From: Bradyrhizobium sp. 170
GTDB lineage: Bacteria; Pseudomonadota; Alphaproteobacteria; Rhizobiales; Xanthobacteraceae
DNA length: 64,000 bases
Direction of reading: 5' to 3'
NCBI RefSeq assembly: GCF_023101085.1
Contig: NZ_CP064703.1
Location: 4,402,001 to 4,466,000 of the forward strand
The notes beneath the pieces were generated by a model that was not told where the DNA came from, did not search any database, and saw nothing but the letters and a program-made list of their open reading frames with translations. Both the position numbers and the translations under genes were made by a program. This document shows, one piece after another, positions 8,717 through 16,558 of this stretch (its first letter is position 1; every line of letters starts with the position of its first letter).

Positions 8717-8797
8717 GTAGGGTGGGCAAAGCGAAGCGTGCCCACCACCACGAGCGGAGTGCTTGATGGTGGGCACGCTTCGCTTTGCCCACCCTAC
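8717..8797. repeat. Long perfect inverted repeat between convergent genes
   Basis: Two 31-base arms (8717-8747 and 8767-8797) are perfect reverse complements around a 19-base loop. The arm begins GTAGGGTGGGCAAAGCGAAG. From memory this is a common intergenic repeat type in Bradyrhizobium and related genomes. Here it sits between the end of the dehydrogenase gene and the end of asd and could act as a bidirectional transcription stop. Confidence 0.85.
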
Positions 8798-8804
8798 AGC
8801 CGCA

Positions 8805-9830
8805 TCACGCCATCGCGCGCTCCGGCAGCAATTCCGCGATCTGGATCGCGTTGAGCGCCGCGCCCTTCAGGAGCTGGTCGGCCGACACGAACATCGAGAT
8901 CGAGTGACCTGAGGCATCGCTGAGATCCCGGCGGATGCGGCCGACCAGGACGTCATCCTGGCCCGACGCATCGATCGGCATCGGGAAGTAGTTCTTCGCC
9001 CGGTCGTCGACGATCTTGACGCCCGGCGCCTTCGACAGGATCGCGCGGACCTCGTGCTCGGTGATCGGCCTTTCACACTCGAAGGTGATGGCTTCGCAAT
9101 GGGCGCGCAGCACCGGCACGCGGACGCAGGTGACGCCGATGGCGATCTGCACGTCCTCGAAGATCTTGCGGGTCTCCTTGATCACCTTGGTTTCTTCGCC
9201 GTTGTAGCCGGTCTCGGGATCGATTTCCGTGTTGTGGCTGAAGACGTTGAACGCGTAGGGAAGCGGTATGACCTTTGGCGTGAACGGCCGGCCCTCGAGA
9301 TGAGCGCGGGTCGATTCCACCAGCTCCTCCATCGCCGCTGCGCCTGCGCCGCTCGCCGCCTGATAGGTCGACAGGATCACGCGCTTGATGCGGTTCTGCC
9401 GATGGATCGGCCACAGCGGCACCAGCGCGGTGATCGCCGAACAATTCGGAACGGCGATGATGCCCCTGTGCTCGCGGATGCGGCCCGCGTTGATCTCGGG
9501 GATCACCAGCGGCACGTTCGGATCCATCCGGAACGCGGAGGAATTGTCGATTACGACCGCGCCGGCCTTCACGGCTGCCGGGGAGAACTTGCGCGAGATG
9601 CCGGCGCCCGCCGAGAACAACGCGATGTCGACGCCCTCAAAGGACTTCTCGGTGAGCTCTTCGATGACGACCTTTTGGCCGCGGAAGTCGATGGTCTTGC
9701 CGGCCGAGCGGGCGCTGGCCAGCGCCTTGAGCTTGCCGACGGGAAAGGTGCGCCTGTCCATGGTGGCGATGAATTCGGCGCCGACAGCGCCGGTTACGCC
9801 GGCAATGGCAACAACGGGTTCGTGGCTCAC
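8805..9830 (-). CDS. asd: Aspartate-semialdehyde dehydrogenase
   Basis: This 341-residue NADPH enzyme reduces aspartyl phosphate to aspartate semialdehyde, the branch point for lysine/diaminopimelate, threonine and methionine. The dinucleotide-binding motif is AIAGVTGAVGAEF, the catalytic Cys is C130 in VPNCSAI, and the substrate region is STYQAASGAGAAAMEEL. The start is GTG at 9830 with AGAGGA upstream. A terminator (9872-9903) and a 23-codon ORF (9929-10000) on the same strand lie between the likely promoter and asd, which suggests leader control. Confidence 0.95.
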   Translation of the reverse strand: MSHEPVVAIAGVTGAVGAEFIATMDRRTFPVGKLKALASARSAGKTIDFRGQKVVIEELTEKSFEGVDIALFSAGAGISRKFSPAAVKAGAVVIDNSSAFRMDPNVPLVIPEINAGRIREHRGIIAVPNCSAITALVPLWPIHRQNRIKRVILSTYQAASGAGAAAMEELVESTRAHLEGRPFTPKVIPLPYAFNVFSHNTEIDPETGYNGEETKVIKETRKIFEDVQIAIGVTCVRVPVLRAHCEAITFECERPITEHEVRAILSKAPGVKIVDDRAKNYFPMPIDASGQDDVLVGRIRRDLSDASGHSISMFVSADQLLKGAALNAIQIAELLPERAMA

Positions 9831-9871
9831 GGGTCTATCCTCTTTGGTTGAGCATCAATGCTGCGGGCAAT

Positions 9872-9903
9872 AAAAAAGCCCCGGTCCTTTTCAGGCGGGG
9901 CTT
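9872..9903 (-). terminator. Intrinsic terminator in the asd leader (possible attenuator)
   Basis: On the minus strand an 8-bp stem (AAGCCCCG/CGGGGCTT, plus coordinates 9876-9883 and 9896-9903) is followed by TTTTTTATT. It lies 42 bases before the asd start codon and 26 bases after the stop of the small upstream ORF. Its 5' arm can instead pair with an upstream segment (9946-9954), giving 9 bp with a single bulged base, so terminator and antiterminator would be mutually exclusive. Confidence 0.75.
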
Positions 9904-9928
9904 CGGTTCAGATAATGCGATCGTTCGG

Positions 9929-10000
9929 CTACGCGCGCACGGCTCCCGAGCCCCCGGAGGGTGCTTTGGTTTTCGCGGTCGCTTTGGTCGAAGTCGTCAT
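9929..10000 (-). CDS. Candidate 23-residue leader peptide upstream of asd
   Basis: The ORF starts with ATG at 10000 and ends with TAG at 9929-9931. The first 13 residues are MTTSTKATAKTKA, with five Thr and three Lys, both end-products of the pathway that asd feeds. No Shine-Dalgarno is visible. A predicted promoter (10009-10037) would start transcription within about two bases of the ATG, so the mRNA may be leaderless. The Ser/Gly/Ala-rich tail overlaps the segment able to pair with the terminator. It could instead be an unrelated small ORF. Confidence 0.5.
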   Translation of the reverse strand: MTTSTKATAKTKAPSGGSGAVRA

Positions 10001-10008
10001 GGCGCGGA

Positions 10009-10037
10009 CTTATGCGGCAGCTTGCCGCCGCCGTCAA
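10009..10037 (-). promoter_or_regulatory. Predicted promoter for the asd leader
   Basis: On the minus strand TTGACG (10037-10032) is followed after 17 bases by CATAAG (10014-10009). The expected transcription start falls at about 10002-10000, at the ATG of the leader ORF. The -35 is a good match; the -10 is weaker. Confidence 0.4.
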
Positions 10038-10081
10038 CGGCTTTTAGCCTCATCCGGGCTTAAACGGGGCAGAGTAGCCCG

Positions 10082-10687
10082 TCATCGCCGACCTGTGGCG
10101 CCAGGAGGCTCGAGGATGACCTCCTTCAGGTCGCTGCCACTCATGACGACGATTGCGAAATTCAGCCGGCCGCGTTCGCGGACCAGGCCGCCGCTGATGG
10201 CCTTGCCCGACGCCGCTTGCTCGGCCACGCGAACGGCATCTGCCAGGCGGTGTCGGATCGTCTTGAGTGCAACGAGGTTGCTGCGCTCCTCGGCATCGAA
10301 CTCCTTCAGCGGCAGGGCGGCTTCGCCGCCGACGAGCTTGCCAGTCGTGGCGTCGATGGCATGTTGCCAGATGCGGTCGTTGTGAAGGGTCTTTACGCGG
10401 TAGACCGGTGAATCCGACGCACCGTCGAAGCTGACATCGGCGGTCGTCGCGCCGGCATGCAGGGCTTCGGCGATGGCCATCGCTTGGCTCATCGAGACAG
10501 CCGACCCGCGGAAAAGCGCGAGCTCGCGGTTGACCGCCTGCTGGTCGGACGCAGCACTCTCCTCGGCCTCATTGCGGAGCGAGGCTGGCTCGCCGGGCGA
10601 CGACGCGACAGCATAGACCGGGGCAGGGAGGATGACCGCCACCAGGGCGGCTGCAAGCAACTGTCTCCAACATCTCGGGGCACGCAT
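10082..10687 (-). CDS. Secreted PepSY-domain protein
   Basis: This 201-residue protein has a signal peptide (residues ~1-29, cleavage near VYAVAS). It has two PepSY-like units: MSQAMAIAEALHAGATTADVSF...YRVKTLHNDRIWQHAIDATTGKLVGGE and a second, weaker half (TIRHRLADAVRVAEQAASGKAI). PepSY domains are periplasmic modules thought to modulate peptidases or bind metals. The start at 10687 has GGAG nine bases upstream; an ATG at 10702 is in frame but poorly placed. A long 5' region with two hairpins and a palindromic operator precedes it. Confidence 0.75.
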   Translation of the reverse strand: MRAPRCWRQLLAAALVAVILPAPVYAVASSPGEPASLRNEAEESAASDQQAVNRELALFRGSAVSMSQAMAIAEALHAGATTADVSFDGASDSPVYRVKTLHNDRIWQHAIDATTGKLVGGEAALPLKEFDAEERSNLVALKTIRHRLADAVRVAEQAASGKAISGGLVRERGRLNFAIVVMSGSDLKEVILEPPGATGRR

Positions 10688-10753
10688 GATTGCAGTCTCC
10701 ATCCTTGAGCCTGTCTCTGCCGGCGGACGGGCCGGATCGTCTCGAAAGAAAGT

Positions 10754-10821
10754 GCGGCCGACCCCTTGGAGGCAGACGGGTCGGCCGCGGAACGTCGCAA
10801 ACGGGCTGTACCGCCGTTTGC
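10754..10821 (-). promoter_or_regulatory. Two stable hairpins in the leader of the PepSY gene
   Basis: A perfect 11-bp stem (GCGGCCGACCC 10754-10764 with GGGTCGGCCGC 10778-10788) and an 8-bp stem (GCAAACGG 10797-10804 with CCGTTTGC 10814-10821) lie between the operator at 10883-10913 and the start codon. If transcription starts near the operator, the mRNA has a structured leader of about 170-190 bases. The first stem is followed on the minus strand by ACTTTCTTTC, only weakly terminator-like. Confidence 0.4.
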
Positions 10822-10882
10822 GGCGATCGAAGCGACGTGAGCCCTGCCGGGACCACTGAAAGCGGGAGCCCGCACTTCGCTT

Positions 10883-10913
10883 ATAACAAAACCATACCGT
10901 ATCGTTTTGTTAT
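10883..10913. promoter_or_regulatory. Palindromic operator, TetR type, upstream of the PepSY gene
   Basis: The perfect 10-bp arms ATAACAAAAC and GTTTTGTTAT are separated by 11 bases (CATACCGTATC). A near-copy with the same 11-base spacing and the shared core AAAC-YATACSGTATC-GTT lies upstream of the patatin gene (13841-13869). The TetR-family gene between the two sites is the obvious candidate to bind both. Confidence 0.6.
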
Positions 10914-10967
10914 GTCAACGATGCCGCCCTGCGATAACGCGCGTGAAATTCCGTTCTCACGGAATTG

Positions 10968-11744
10968 TCAGCGGGAAGGGCGCCGCCGAATGGTTCCTTT
11001 AGGCGTGGACTGAACGCGGCTTGATGGCCCAAGCGCACCGGCCAGGAACAGCCTGATCGCCGAGCGCATGCGTTTTTCGGCGGACTTCATCTCCAGCGGC
11101 GTTCCGAACGTCGCCATGCGGTGCGTGTGACCGACGACCACGTCGAGAAAGACCTCAGCCGCGATGCCGGTATCCTCGACGTCCATAGCGCCCTGTGCGA
11201 CCAAACGATCAAAGAAGCGCGCGGTGGTGGAAACGGCCTTCAACCAGCCTTCTTCCCTGCCAAGTTTGGCAATGTCGGGAAAGTTGATGGCCTGTGACGT
11301 CATCATGCGGCTGAACGCGACGGCATCGGGTCCGCAGGTGAACATCAGCATCTCGCGCCCGACCTCTATCAGGCGCTGCTCGACCGAAATGTCCGAGGAA
11401 CGCGTGAGCTGCACCTCCGCCGCTTCAGCAAGCGGCGCAAGCCAGCGCGCAATCTCGCGCCTCAGCACCTCCGCAAATAGCCCGCGCTTGTCGCCGTAGC
11501 GCGAATAGACGGTGGGCTTGCTGACCCGGGCTGCTTCCGCAACCGCATCAAGCGAAGTCGCATCGTAGCCCCGGTCCAGAAAAAGACGGGTGGCAACTTC
11601 GATCAGCCGCTGATCGCGCTCGATGGCGGCGCTTTTCGTCGGCCGGCCGCCGCGCGACTTCGGGACGTCTCGTTTCGCCGGTCTGGCCTTAGTCGCAGTC
11701 AATCCCATGCCCATTGATTCCTGCGCGGTCGTGATATCAGTCAT
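10968..11744 (-). CDS. TetR family transcriptional regulator
   Basis: This 258-residue regulator has an N-terminal extension (residues ~1-40, Lys/Arg-rich) and then a TetR helix-turn-helix (LIEVATRLFLDRGYDATSLDAVAEAARVSKPTVYSRYGDKRGLFAEVL). The all-alpha C-terminal half resembles AcrR/TetR_C domains. It lies between the PepSY and patatin genes, which carry matching palindromic operators, so it probably represses both. The effector is unknown. Confidence 0.85.
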   Translation of the reverse strand: MTDITTAQESMGMGLTATKARPAKRDVPKSRGGRPTKSAAIERDQRLIEVATRLFLDRGYDATSLDAVAEAARVSKPTVYSRYGDKRGLFAEVLRREIARWLAPLAEAAEVQLTRSSDISVEQRLIEVGREMLMFTCGPDAVAFSRMMTSQAINFPDIAKLGREEGWLKAVSTTARFFDRLVAQGAMDVEDTGIAAEVFLDVVVGHTHRMATFGTPLEMKSAEKRMRSAIRLFLAGALGPSSRVQSTPKGTIRRRPSR

Positions 11745-12012
11745 TGCTCTATAACGCGCAGCAGGAGGGGCGTCATGGCGAATCTGGCCGAATTAATGCC
11801 CTTTTGGCAAGGATTTCAGCAAACCACGCCAAACCTTCTTTCAAAGCCGCCCTGAATGCCTTGTGAAAACGCGTGCGCTCAAAGAGTGGGTACGCACGAT
11901 AGGGGCCCCGTTTCGCGCAGCCACTGGCAGGGCCAGTAGAAATTATGATGTCCTTTGGCTGTGAGATCAGCGAACTTGCCAGCTTCGCCCTTCCGCAATG
12001 GCTCAAACGAAA

Positions 12013-12450
12013 CTATTGCCCATACGGTCTAAGGCTACTCAGGAATTTTCCGAAGGTTGGCGCCACCGGATAGAACGTGCATTCGGAGGAGTCTAGGTCG
12101 CAGTAGATAACTTCCGCAGCAACGCGGCGCTCGACTTTCAGGCAAAAGAGATTCCCGCCCGAGTCACATGCAATTGGCAGAACGTGACGATCTGGACAGC
12201 GCTCCGAAATCAGAGAGAGATTCCACGACAGATTGCTGGTTTCTGTTAATCTGCGAATACCAAAGAACACCTGTATATCCGTCGGCGTTAACGGCGCATC
12301 AGGTAGGTCCACAGCGTCTGGCGTTGGAGCACCACCGTTGTATCGCAAGAGAAAATCGCGATATTCGGATGATAACTCCGCATCTAGCTCAGATTCTATG
12401 GCCGCTATGTCGTTAGACCCGATCTTTGGCCCCTCGTTTTCAATCATCAT
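12013..12450 (-). CDS. SUKH (SMI1/KNR4) family immunity protein
   Basis: This 145-residue acidic protein matches the SUKH fold. Phrases are ELDAELSSEYRDFLLRYNGGAPTPDAVDLPDA, VFFGIRRL, RHVLPIACDSGGNLFCLKV and FGKFLSSL. SUKH proteins neutralise nuclease toxins of polymorphic toxin systems. The gene starts 3 bases after the stop of a WHH-type nuclease remnant (12454-12594), the classic toxin-immunity order. Between this gene and the TetR gene (11745-12012) I see no convincing gene. Base composition is lower in GC than the neighbours, suggesting transfer. Confidence 0.8.
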   Translation of the reverse strand: MMIENEGPKIGSNDIAAIESELDAELSSEYRDFLLRYNGGAPTPDAVDLPDAPLTPTDIQVFFGIRRLTETSNLSWNLSLISERCPDRHVLPIACDSGGNLFCLKVERRVAAEVIYCDLDSSECTFYPVAPTFGKFLSSLRPYGQ

Positions 12451-12453
12451 CTA

Positions 12454-12594
12454 TCAAGGCCTCAGTTGAAAGCCGCCCGTATGCTCGGTTTGAGCATGAA
12501 TATCGCGTGGCACCAACTGCATTGTCGTGCCGTCTTGGTGATGGTGCCACGTGTAGCCTTCTGGGCTTCCCTTAAGGTCGGCAACTTCATTTCG
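12454..12594 (-). pseudogene. C-terminal remnant of a WHH-type HNH nuclease toxin
   Basis: Read on the minus strand, an open frame of 46 codons follows an in-frame TGA (12595-12597) and has no start codon. It contains PEGYTWHHHQDGTTMQLVP and then RDIHAQTEHTGGF, the hallmark WHH motif of the HNH/Endonuclease VII superfamily toxin domains found at the C-termini of polymorphic toxins. Only the catalytic tail remains. The immunity gene follows 3 bases later. The patatin gene lies immediately upstream on the same strand and ends 40 bases before this tail. Confidence 0.8.
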
Positions 12595-12634
12595 TCAACG
12601 GTCCAGGCAGGCCGTCGTTCCGCTCCTGCGTGGC

Positions 12635-13813
12635 TTACGGAAGCTCCGAGGTCCAGGCGCTGCCCGATGCAGCCTTTTCATAGCCGTACTGATAAAGGGC
12701 GCGCATATAGGCAGTATCGAAGCCCTCTGAGCGTGCCGCGGGATAGTCGCGCTCGATATAGGACAGATGGAAGCCCCACCGATTGCGCTTGGCGAAATCG
12801 TAGGTCGAGAAGATGACCGAGCGCGTCTGGGACTGGGTGATCGACGACAGGCTGCGTGAAGCGACATCGAGCGTGCTGTTGGATACGAGCTCAAAAGTTC
12901 GTTCGAGCTTCTTGTTGACGAGGATGTAGATGTTCATCCGGCTGTTTGCTGGCAGGCGGCCGTGGAAGAGCAGGGCATCCGGCAGCGTCAGGACCGGAGC
13001 GGTTACGCCGCCGTCGACATGCATCTCCTCAAAGCGCCGGCCCTGGCCCTCGGCTTCGATCAGGATGGGCGGGAAGACCAGCGGAATGCTGGCGGAGGCT
13101 GCCATCACGTCGCGAAACAGGCGCAGCGCCTCGGGCGAACCGACCGCGGCGATCTTCCCCATGTCCCAAACGACCGTGCGCTGGGTGTCGAGATCGGTCG
13201 TCACCACGAGCAGTTTTCGGCCCCTGGCATTTTCGCGTGCAACGGCGGCCAGGATCTCCGGCCCGACATAGCGAGCCACCAGCTCGCGCAGTCGCTTATT
13301 GCCGAACAGGCCGGATCCGAACAGCACGCGGATGATGCTGGGATCATCGAGCAGGCTCGAAGCTATGCCGCTGGTGTAGACGTCCCTCAGCGTGTCGTCG
13401 TATTGGGAGCCGAGAAACGCAAAAGGCGCAATCAGGCCGCCGGTGCTGACGCCAGAGACGACCGAGAAGGCCGGGCGGGTGCCGGCCGCGGTCCAGCCGT
13501 TCAACACGCCCACGCCATAGGCGCCATCGGCGCCGCCGCCGGAGAGCGCGAGATAGGTCCTGGCTGAGGAGCGGTCGTCTTTCTCGAAACGGAATTTCGT
13601 GACGGGTTCGTCGGTGTAGCGCCGCAGGCCGTCGATATCGAGCACGCGGGAGCCAGCGGCATCCGCAGCGCTGTAGGGCGTCCGCGGCAGCGACGTGCAG
13701 GCGGCCAGCGCGAGGCTGCACAGCAAGACGGTTGACCTGATCAGGCGTGAGCCTGTCCTCCTGATCCGGCGGTCGGAGAGGATTGATCCAGTCAGGAAAG
13801 AGAGGGAGGGCAT
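12635..13813 (-). CDS. Patatin-like phospholipase, predicted lipoprotein
   Basis: This 392-residue protein has an N-terminal signal with lipobox LAAC (Cys39), so it is probably a lipoprotein. The patatin domain has the oxyanion loop SGGGADGAYG (~91-100), the nucleophile Ser123 in GVSTG and the catalytic Asp267 in VDGG. Patatins hydrolyse acyl chains from lipids. A palindromic operator identical in plan to that of the PepSY gene lies just upstream (13841-13869), placing both under one regulator by inference. Confidence 0.88.
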   Translation of the reverse strand: MPSLSFLTGSILSDRRIRRTGSRLIRSTVLLCSLALAACTSLPRTPYSAADAAGSRVLDIDGLRRYTDEPVTKFRFEKDDRSSARTYLALSGGGADGAYGVGVLNGWTAAGTRPAFSVVSGVSTGGLIAPFAFLGSQYDDTLRDVYTSGIASSLLDDPSIIRVLFGSGLFGNKRLRELVARYVGPEILAAVARENARGRKLLVVTTDLDTQRTVVWDMGKIAAVGSPEALRLFRDVMAASASIPLVFPPILIEAEGQGRRFEEMHVDGGVTAPVLTLPDALLFHGRLPANSRMNIYILVNKKLERTFELVSNSTLDVASRSLSSITQSQTRSVIFSTYDFAKRNRWGFHLSYIERDYPAARSEGFDTAYMRALYQYGYEKAASGSAWTSELP

Positions 13814-13840
13814 TCGCCGTCAGTCACCGTACACGCACGT

Positions 13841-13869
13841 AAATAAAACTATACGGTATCGTTCTATTT
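13841..13869. promoter_or_regulatory. Palindromic operator, TetR type, upstream of the patatin gene
   Basis: AAATAAAAC and GTTCTATTT (8 of 9 bases complementary) flank an 11-base spacer TATACGGTATC. The layout and core match the site at 10883-10913. It lies 28 bases before the patatin start codon. Confidence 0.55.
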
Positions 13870-13987
13870 AACAAGCGAAAAGCCGAGCGGCTCGGGCGGC
13901 TCAAATGTGTCCGGCGTGGGGCGCGGGCTGCCCGGAGCGCGCACTGGGCGGTTGATCGGCCGTTCTCGGCACGCAATAAGCAGCGCC

Positions 13988-15121
13988 ATGAGTCTTCCCA
14001 ATCATTTCGAATTGCTCGCCACCAATGGTGCCGCCCGCACCGGCCGCCTGACCACGCCGCATGGCGTGGTGCAGACGCCGGCCTTCATGCCGGTCGGCAC
14101 CGCTGGGGCGATGAAGGGCATGCACTGGCGCGAGGTGCGCGATGCCGGCGCCGACATCGTGCTCGGCAACACCTATCATCTGATGCTGCGGCCGGGCGCC
14201 GAGCGGATCGCCGCGCTGGGGGGCCTGCAGACCTTCACCGGGTGGAACGGGCCGATGCTGACGGACTCCGGTGGCTTCCAGGTGATGTCGCTGTCGGACC
14301 TGCGCAAGGTGAGCGAGAAGGCCGTGACCTTCCGCTCGCACATCGATGGCGCCAAGGTTGAGCTGTCGCCGGAGCGGTCGATCGAGGTGCAGCGGCTGCT
14401 CGGCGCCGACATCGCCATGCAGATGGACGAGTGCGTGCGGCTGCCGGCCGGGCGCGACGACATCGAGCGCGCGATGCGGCTGTCGCTGCGCTGGGCCGAG
14501 CGCAGCAAGCGGGCGTTCGAGACCGCGCCTGATGGATACATGCTGTTCGGTATCGTGCAGGGTGGCGACATTCCCGAGATGCGCCATACCAATGCGCGCG
14601 GGCTGGTCGAGATCGGCTTCCACGGCTACGCGATCGGCGGACTTGCGGTCGGCGAGCCGCAAGCGGTGATGCTTGCGATGGTCGAGGAAACCGCGCCGGC
14701 TCTTCCTGCTGATCGCCCACGCTATCTGATGGGCGTCGGCACGCCCGAGGATCTGCTGGAAAGCGTGGCGCGCGGCATCGACATGTTCGATTGCGTGATG
14801 CCGACCCGGAACGGCCGTCACGGCATGGCGTTCACCCGCTTCGGCCAGATCAACCTACGCAACGCCCGCCATGCCGACGATCCGCGGCCGCTGGATGAGG
14901 AAAGCGAATGGCCCTCGACACGCAACATTTCGCGCGCCTATCTGCATCACCTGGTTCGCTCGGGGGAGACGCTGGGGGCGATGCTGCTGTCGGAAATCAA
15001 CGTCGCGTATTATCAGCACCTGATGCGGGGCATGCGCGAGGCGATCGCTGGCGGTACGTTCGAGACGTTCCGAATGAAAACGCGCGCCGGATGGGCGCGC
15101 GGTGACATTGTTCCACGATAG
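13988..15121 (+). CDS. tgt: Queuine tRNA-ribosyltransferase (tRNA-guanine transglycosylase)
   Basis: This 377-residue enzyme exchanges guanine 34 of target tRNAs for preQ1 in queuosine synthesis. Diagnostic stretches are GTAGAMKGMHW, DSGGFQVMSL (substrate-binding Asp), GIVQGG, GYAIGGLAVGE, YLMGVGTPEDLLE and DCVMPTRNGRHG (nucleophile Asp region). The C-terminal zinc-binding segment is degenerate here. The start at 13988 (MSLPNHFELLATNGAARTG) fits the family. It works with QueA, encoded 7 kb away. Confidence 0.95.
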   Translation: MSLPNHFELLATNGAARTGRLTTPHGVVQTPAFMPVGTAGAMKGMHWREVRDAGADIVLGNTYHLMLRPGAERIAALGGLQTFTGWNGPMLTDSGGFQVMSLSDLRKVSEKAVTFRSHIDGAKVELSPERSIEVQRLLGADIAMQMDECVRLPAGRDDIERAMRLSLRWAERSKRAFETAPDGYMLFGIVQGGDIPEMRHTNARGLVEIGFHGYAIGGLAVGEPQAVMLAMVEETAPALPADRPRYLMGVGTPEDLLESVARGIDMFDCVMPTRNGRHGMAFTRFGQINLRNARHADDPRPLDEESEWPSTRNISRAYLHHLVRSGETLGAMLLSEINVAYYQHLMRGMREAIAGGTFETFRMKTRAGWARGDIVPR

Positions 15122-15127
15122 TTTGAA

Positions 15128-15343
15128 TCAATTACAGGCGAACCTCTTGACCGAATGTTTGGTCACGAAGCCGTAACCGCAGGTGTCGCAGGTCCAGAGA
15201 TAGCTGATCACGTTGTCGTTGAGGTAGGCGGAAGCTTCCGCAGCCACCATTGTGTCGGCACACACTGGGCACGTCGGTAAATCACATCCACGCGGATCTG
15301 GCCCAAGCGGTACGGTCGACCGGATTTCAGCGATAGCTGGCAT
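15128..15343 (-). CDS. Small zinc-ribbon-like protein
   Basis: This 71-residue protein has CPVCADTM and WTCDTCGYGF, two Cys pairs spaced as in a zinc ribbon. It ends 6 bases from the end of tgt on the other strand. The function is unknown; similar short Cys-pair proteins are common in Bradyrhizobium. Confidence 0.65.
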   Translation of the reverse strand: MPAIAEIRSTVPLGPDPRGCDLPTCPVCADTMVAAEASAYLNDNVISYLWTCDTCGYGFVTKHSVKRFACN

Positions 15344-15578
15344 CGTGACCCTCCTTGCGATCTGAACCTCAGGCTCAGCTCACGACCAAAGTATAATCAG
15401 AAATCTTTGACGATGTCGCAACACAAATGCGTTCATTTCGCGTTATTTAGCGACGTTCTTGTTTTGCAATGCAGCGAACTCGTTGCTCCGGCGATTCCGG
15501 CTTGCGCATCGCGCTGGCTGCCTCCTAAGTAGGGAGAGCCGCCAATTCCCTGCAGATGATCGCTACAGGAGTGTCGAG

Positions 15579-16556
15579 ATGGATGCGTCGTCAGCCACAA
15601 GTGCAGTGCAACGTCCGGGGCGGGGCCGGGTTTTCGACTCCATCGTCGATGCGATCGGCGACACCCCGATCGTCCGCTTGCGCAAATTGCCGGAGGCGCA
15701 TGGTGTTAGCGCAACCATCCTGGCCAAGCTCGAATACTTCAATCCAGCCGCGAGCGTCAAAGACCGCATTGGCGCGGCGATGGTGATCGCGATGGAGAAG
15801 GCCGGCGTGATCAACGCCGACACCGTGCTGATCGAGCCGACCTCCGGCAATACCGGCATCGCGCTGGCCTTTGTCGCGGCCTCGCGCGGCTACCGGCTGA
15901 AACTGGTGATGCCGGAATCGATGTCGATCGAGCGGCGCAAGATGCTGGCCTTCCTCGGCGCCGAGATCATCCTGACGCCGGCAGCCCAGGGCATGAAGGG
16001 CTCGATCGCGACCGCGGAGGAACTGGTGCGAACCACGCCCAACGCCGTGATGCCGCAACAGTTCAAGAACCTCGCCAATCCCGAAATTCACCGCCGCACC
16101 ACGGCGGAAGAAGTCTGGAATGACACCGGCGGCAACATCGATTTCTTCGTAGCTGGCGTCGGCACCGGCGGCACGATTACCGGCGTCGGACAGGTGCTGA
16201 AGCCACGCAAGCCGTCATTGCGGGTGGTCGCCGTCGAGCCGGAGGAAAGCCCGGTGCTGTCGGGCGGGCAGCATACGCCGCACAAGATTCAGGGCATTGG
16301 CGCCGGCTTCATCCCGGACATCCTGGACCGTTCGGTCATCGACGAGATCGTCAAGGTCAACGGCCCGACCGCGATCGAAATGTCGCGCGCACTGGCGCGC
16401 ATGGAAGGCATCCCCGGCGGTATTTCCTCGGGCGCCGCGATTGCGGCGGCGCTTGCGATCGGCAAGCGTCCCGAGAGCGCCGGCAAGACCATCCTCGCGA
16501 TCGTGCCGTCATTCTCCGAGCGCTATTTGTCAACCGCACTGTTTGAAGGAATCTAG
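15579..16556 (+). CDS. cysK: Cysteine synthase A (O-acetylserine sulfhydrylase)
   Basis: This 325-residue PLP enzyme makes L-cysteine from O-acetylserine and sulfide. The PLP lysine is K61 in [11 protein letters not shown], the substrate loop is [11 protein letters not shown], and the phosphate-binding glycine loop is [10 protein letters not shown]. The start at 15579 is supported by AGGAG upstream; the longer open frame upstream lacks similarity. A BrnA-like small protein follows 2 bases after the stop and may be co-expressed. Confidence 0.93.
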   Translation: MDASSATSAVQRPGRGRVFDSIVDAIGDTPIVRLRKLPEAHGVSATILAKLEYFNPAASVKDRIGAAMVIAMEKAGVINADTVLIEPTSGNTGIALAFVAASRGYRLKLVMPESMSIERRKMLAFLGAEIILTPAAQGMKGSIATAEELVRTTPNAVMPQQFKNLANPEIHRRTTAEEVWNDTGGNIDFFVAGVGTGGTITGVGQVLKPRKPSLRVVAVEPEESPVLSGGQHTPHKIQGIGAGFIPDILDRSVIDEIVKVNGPTAIEMSRALARMEGIPGGISSGAAIAAALAIGKRPESAGKTILAIVPSFSERYLSTALFEGI

Positions 16557-16558
16557 CG

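Noticed and set aside
11773..12006. A 77-codon minus-strand frame between the SUKH and TetR genes
   Set aside because: It would need a TTG start without a ribosome site and has no recognisable features.
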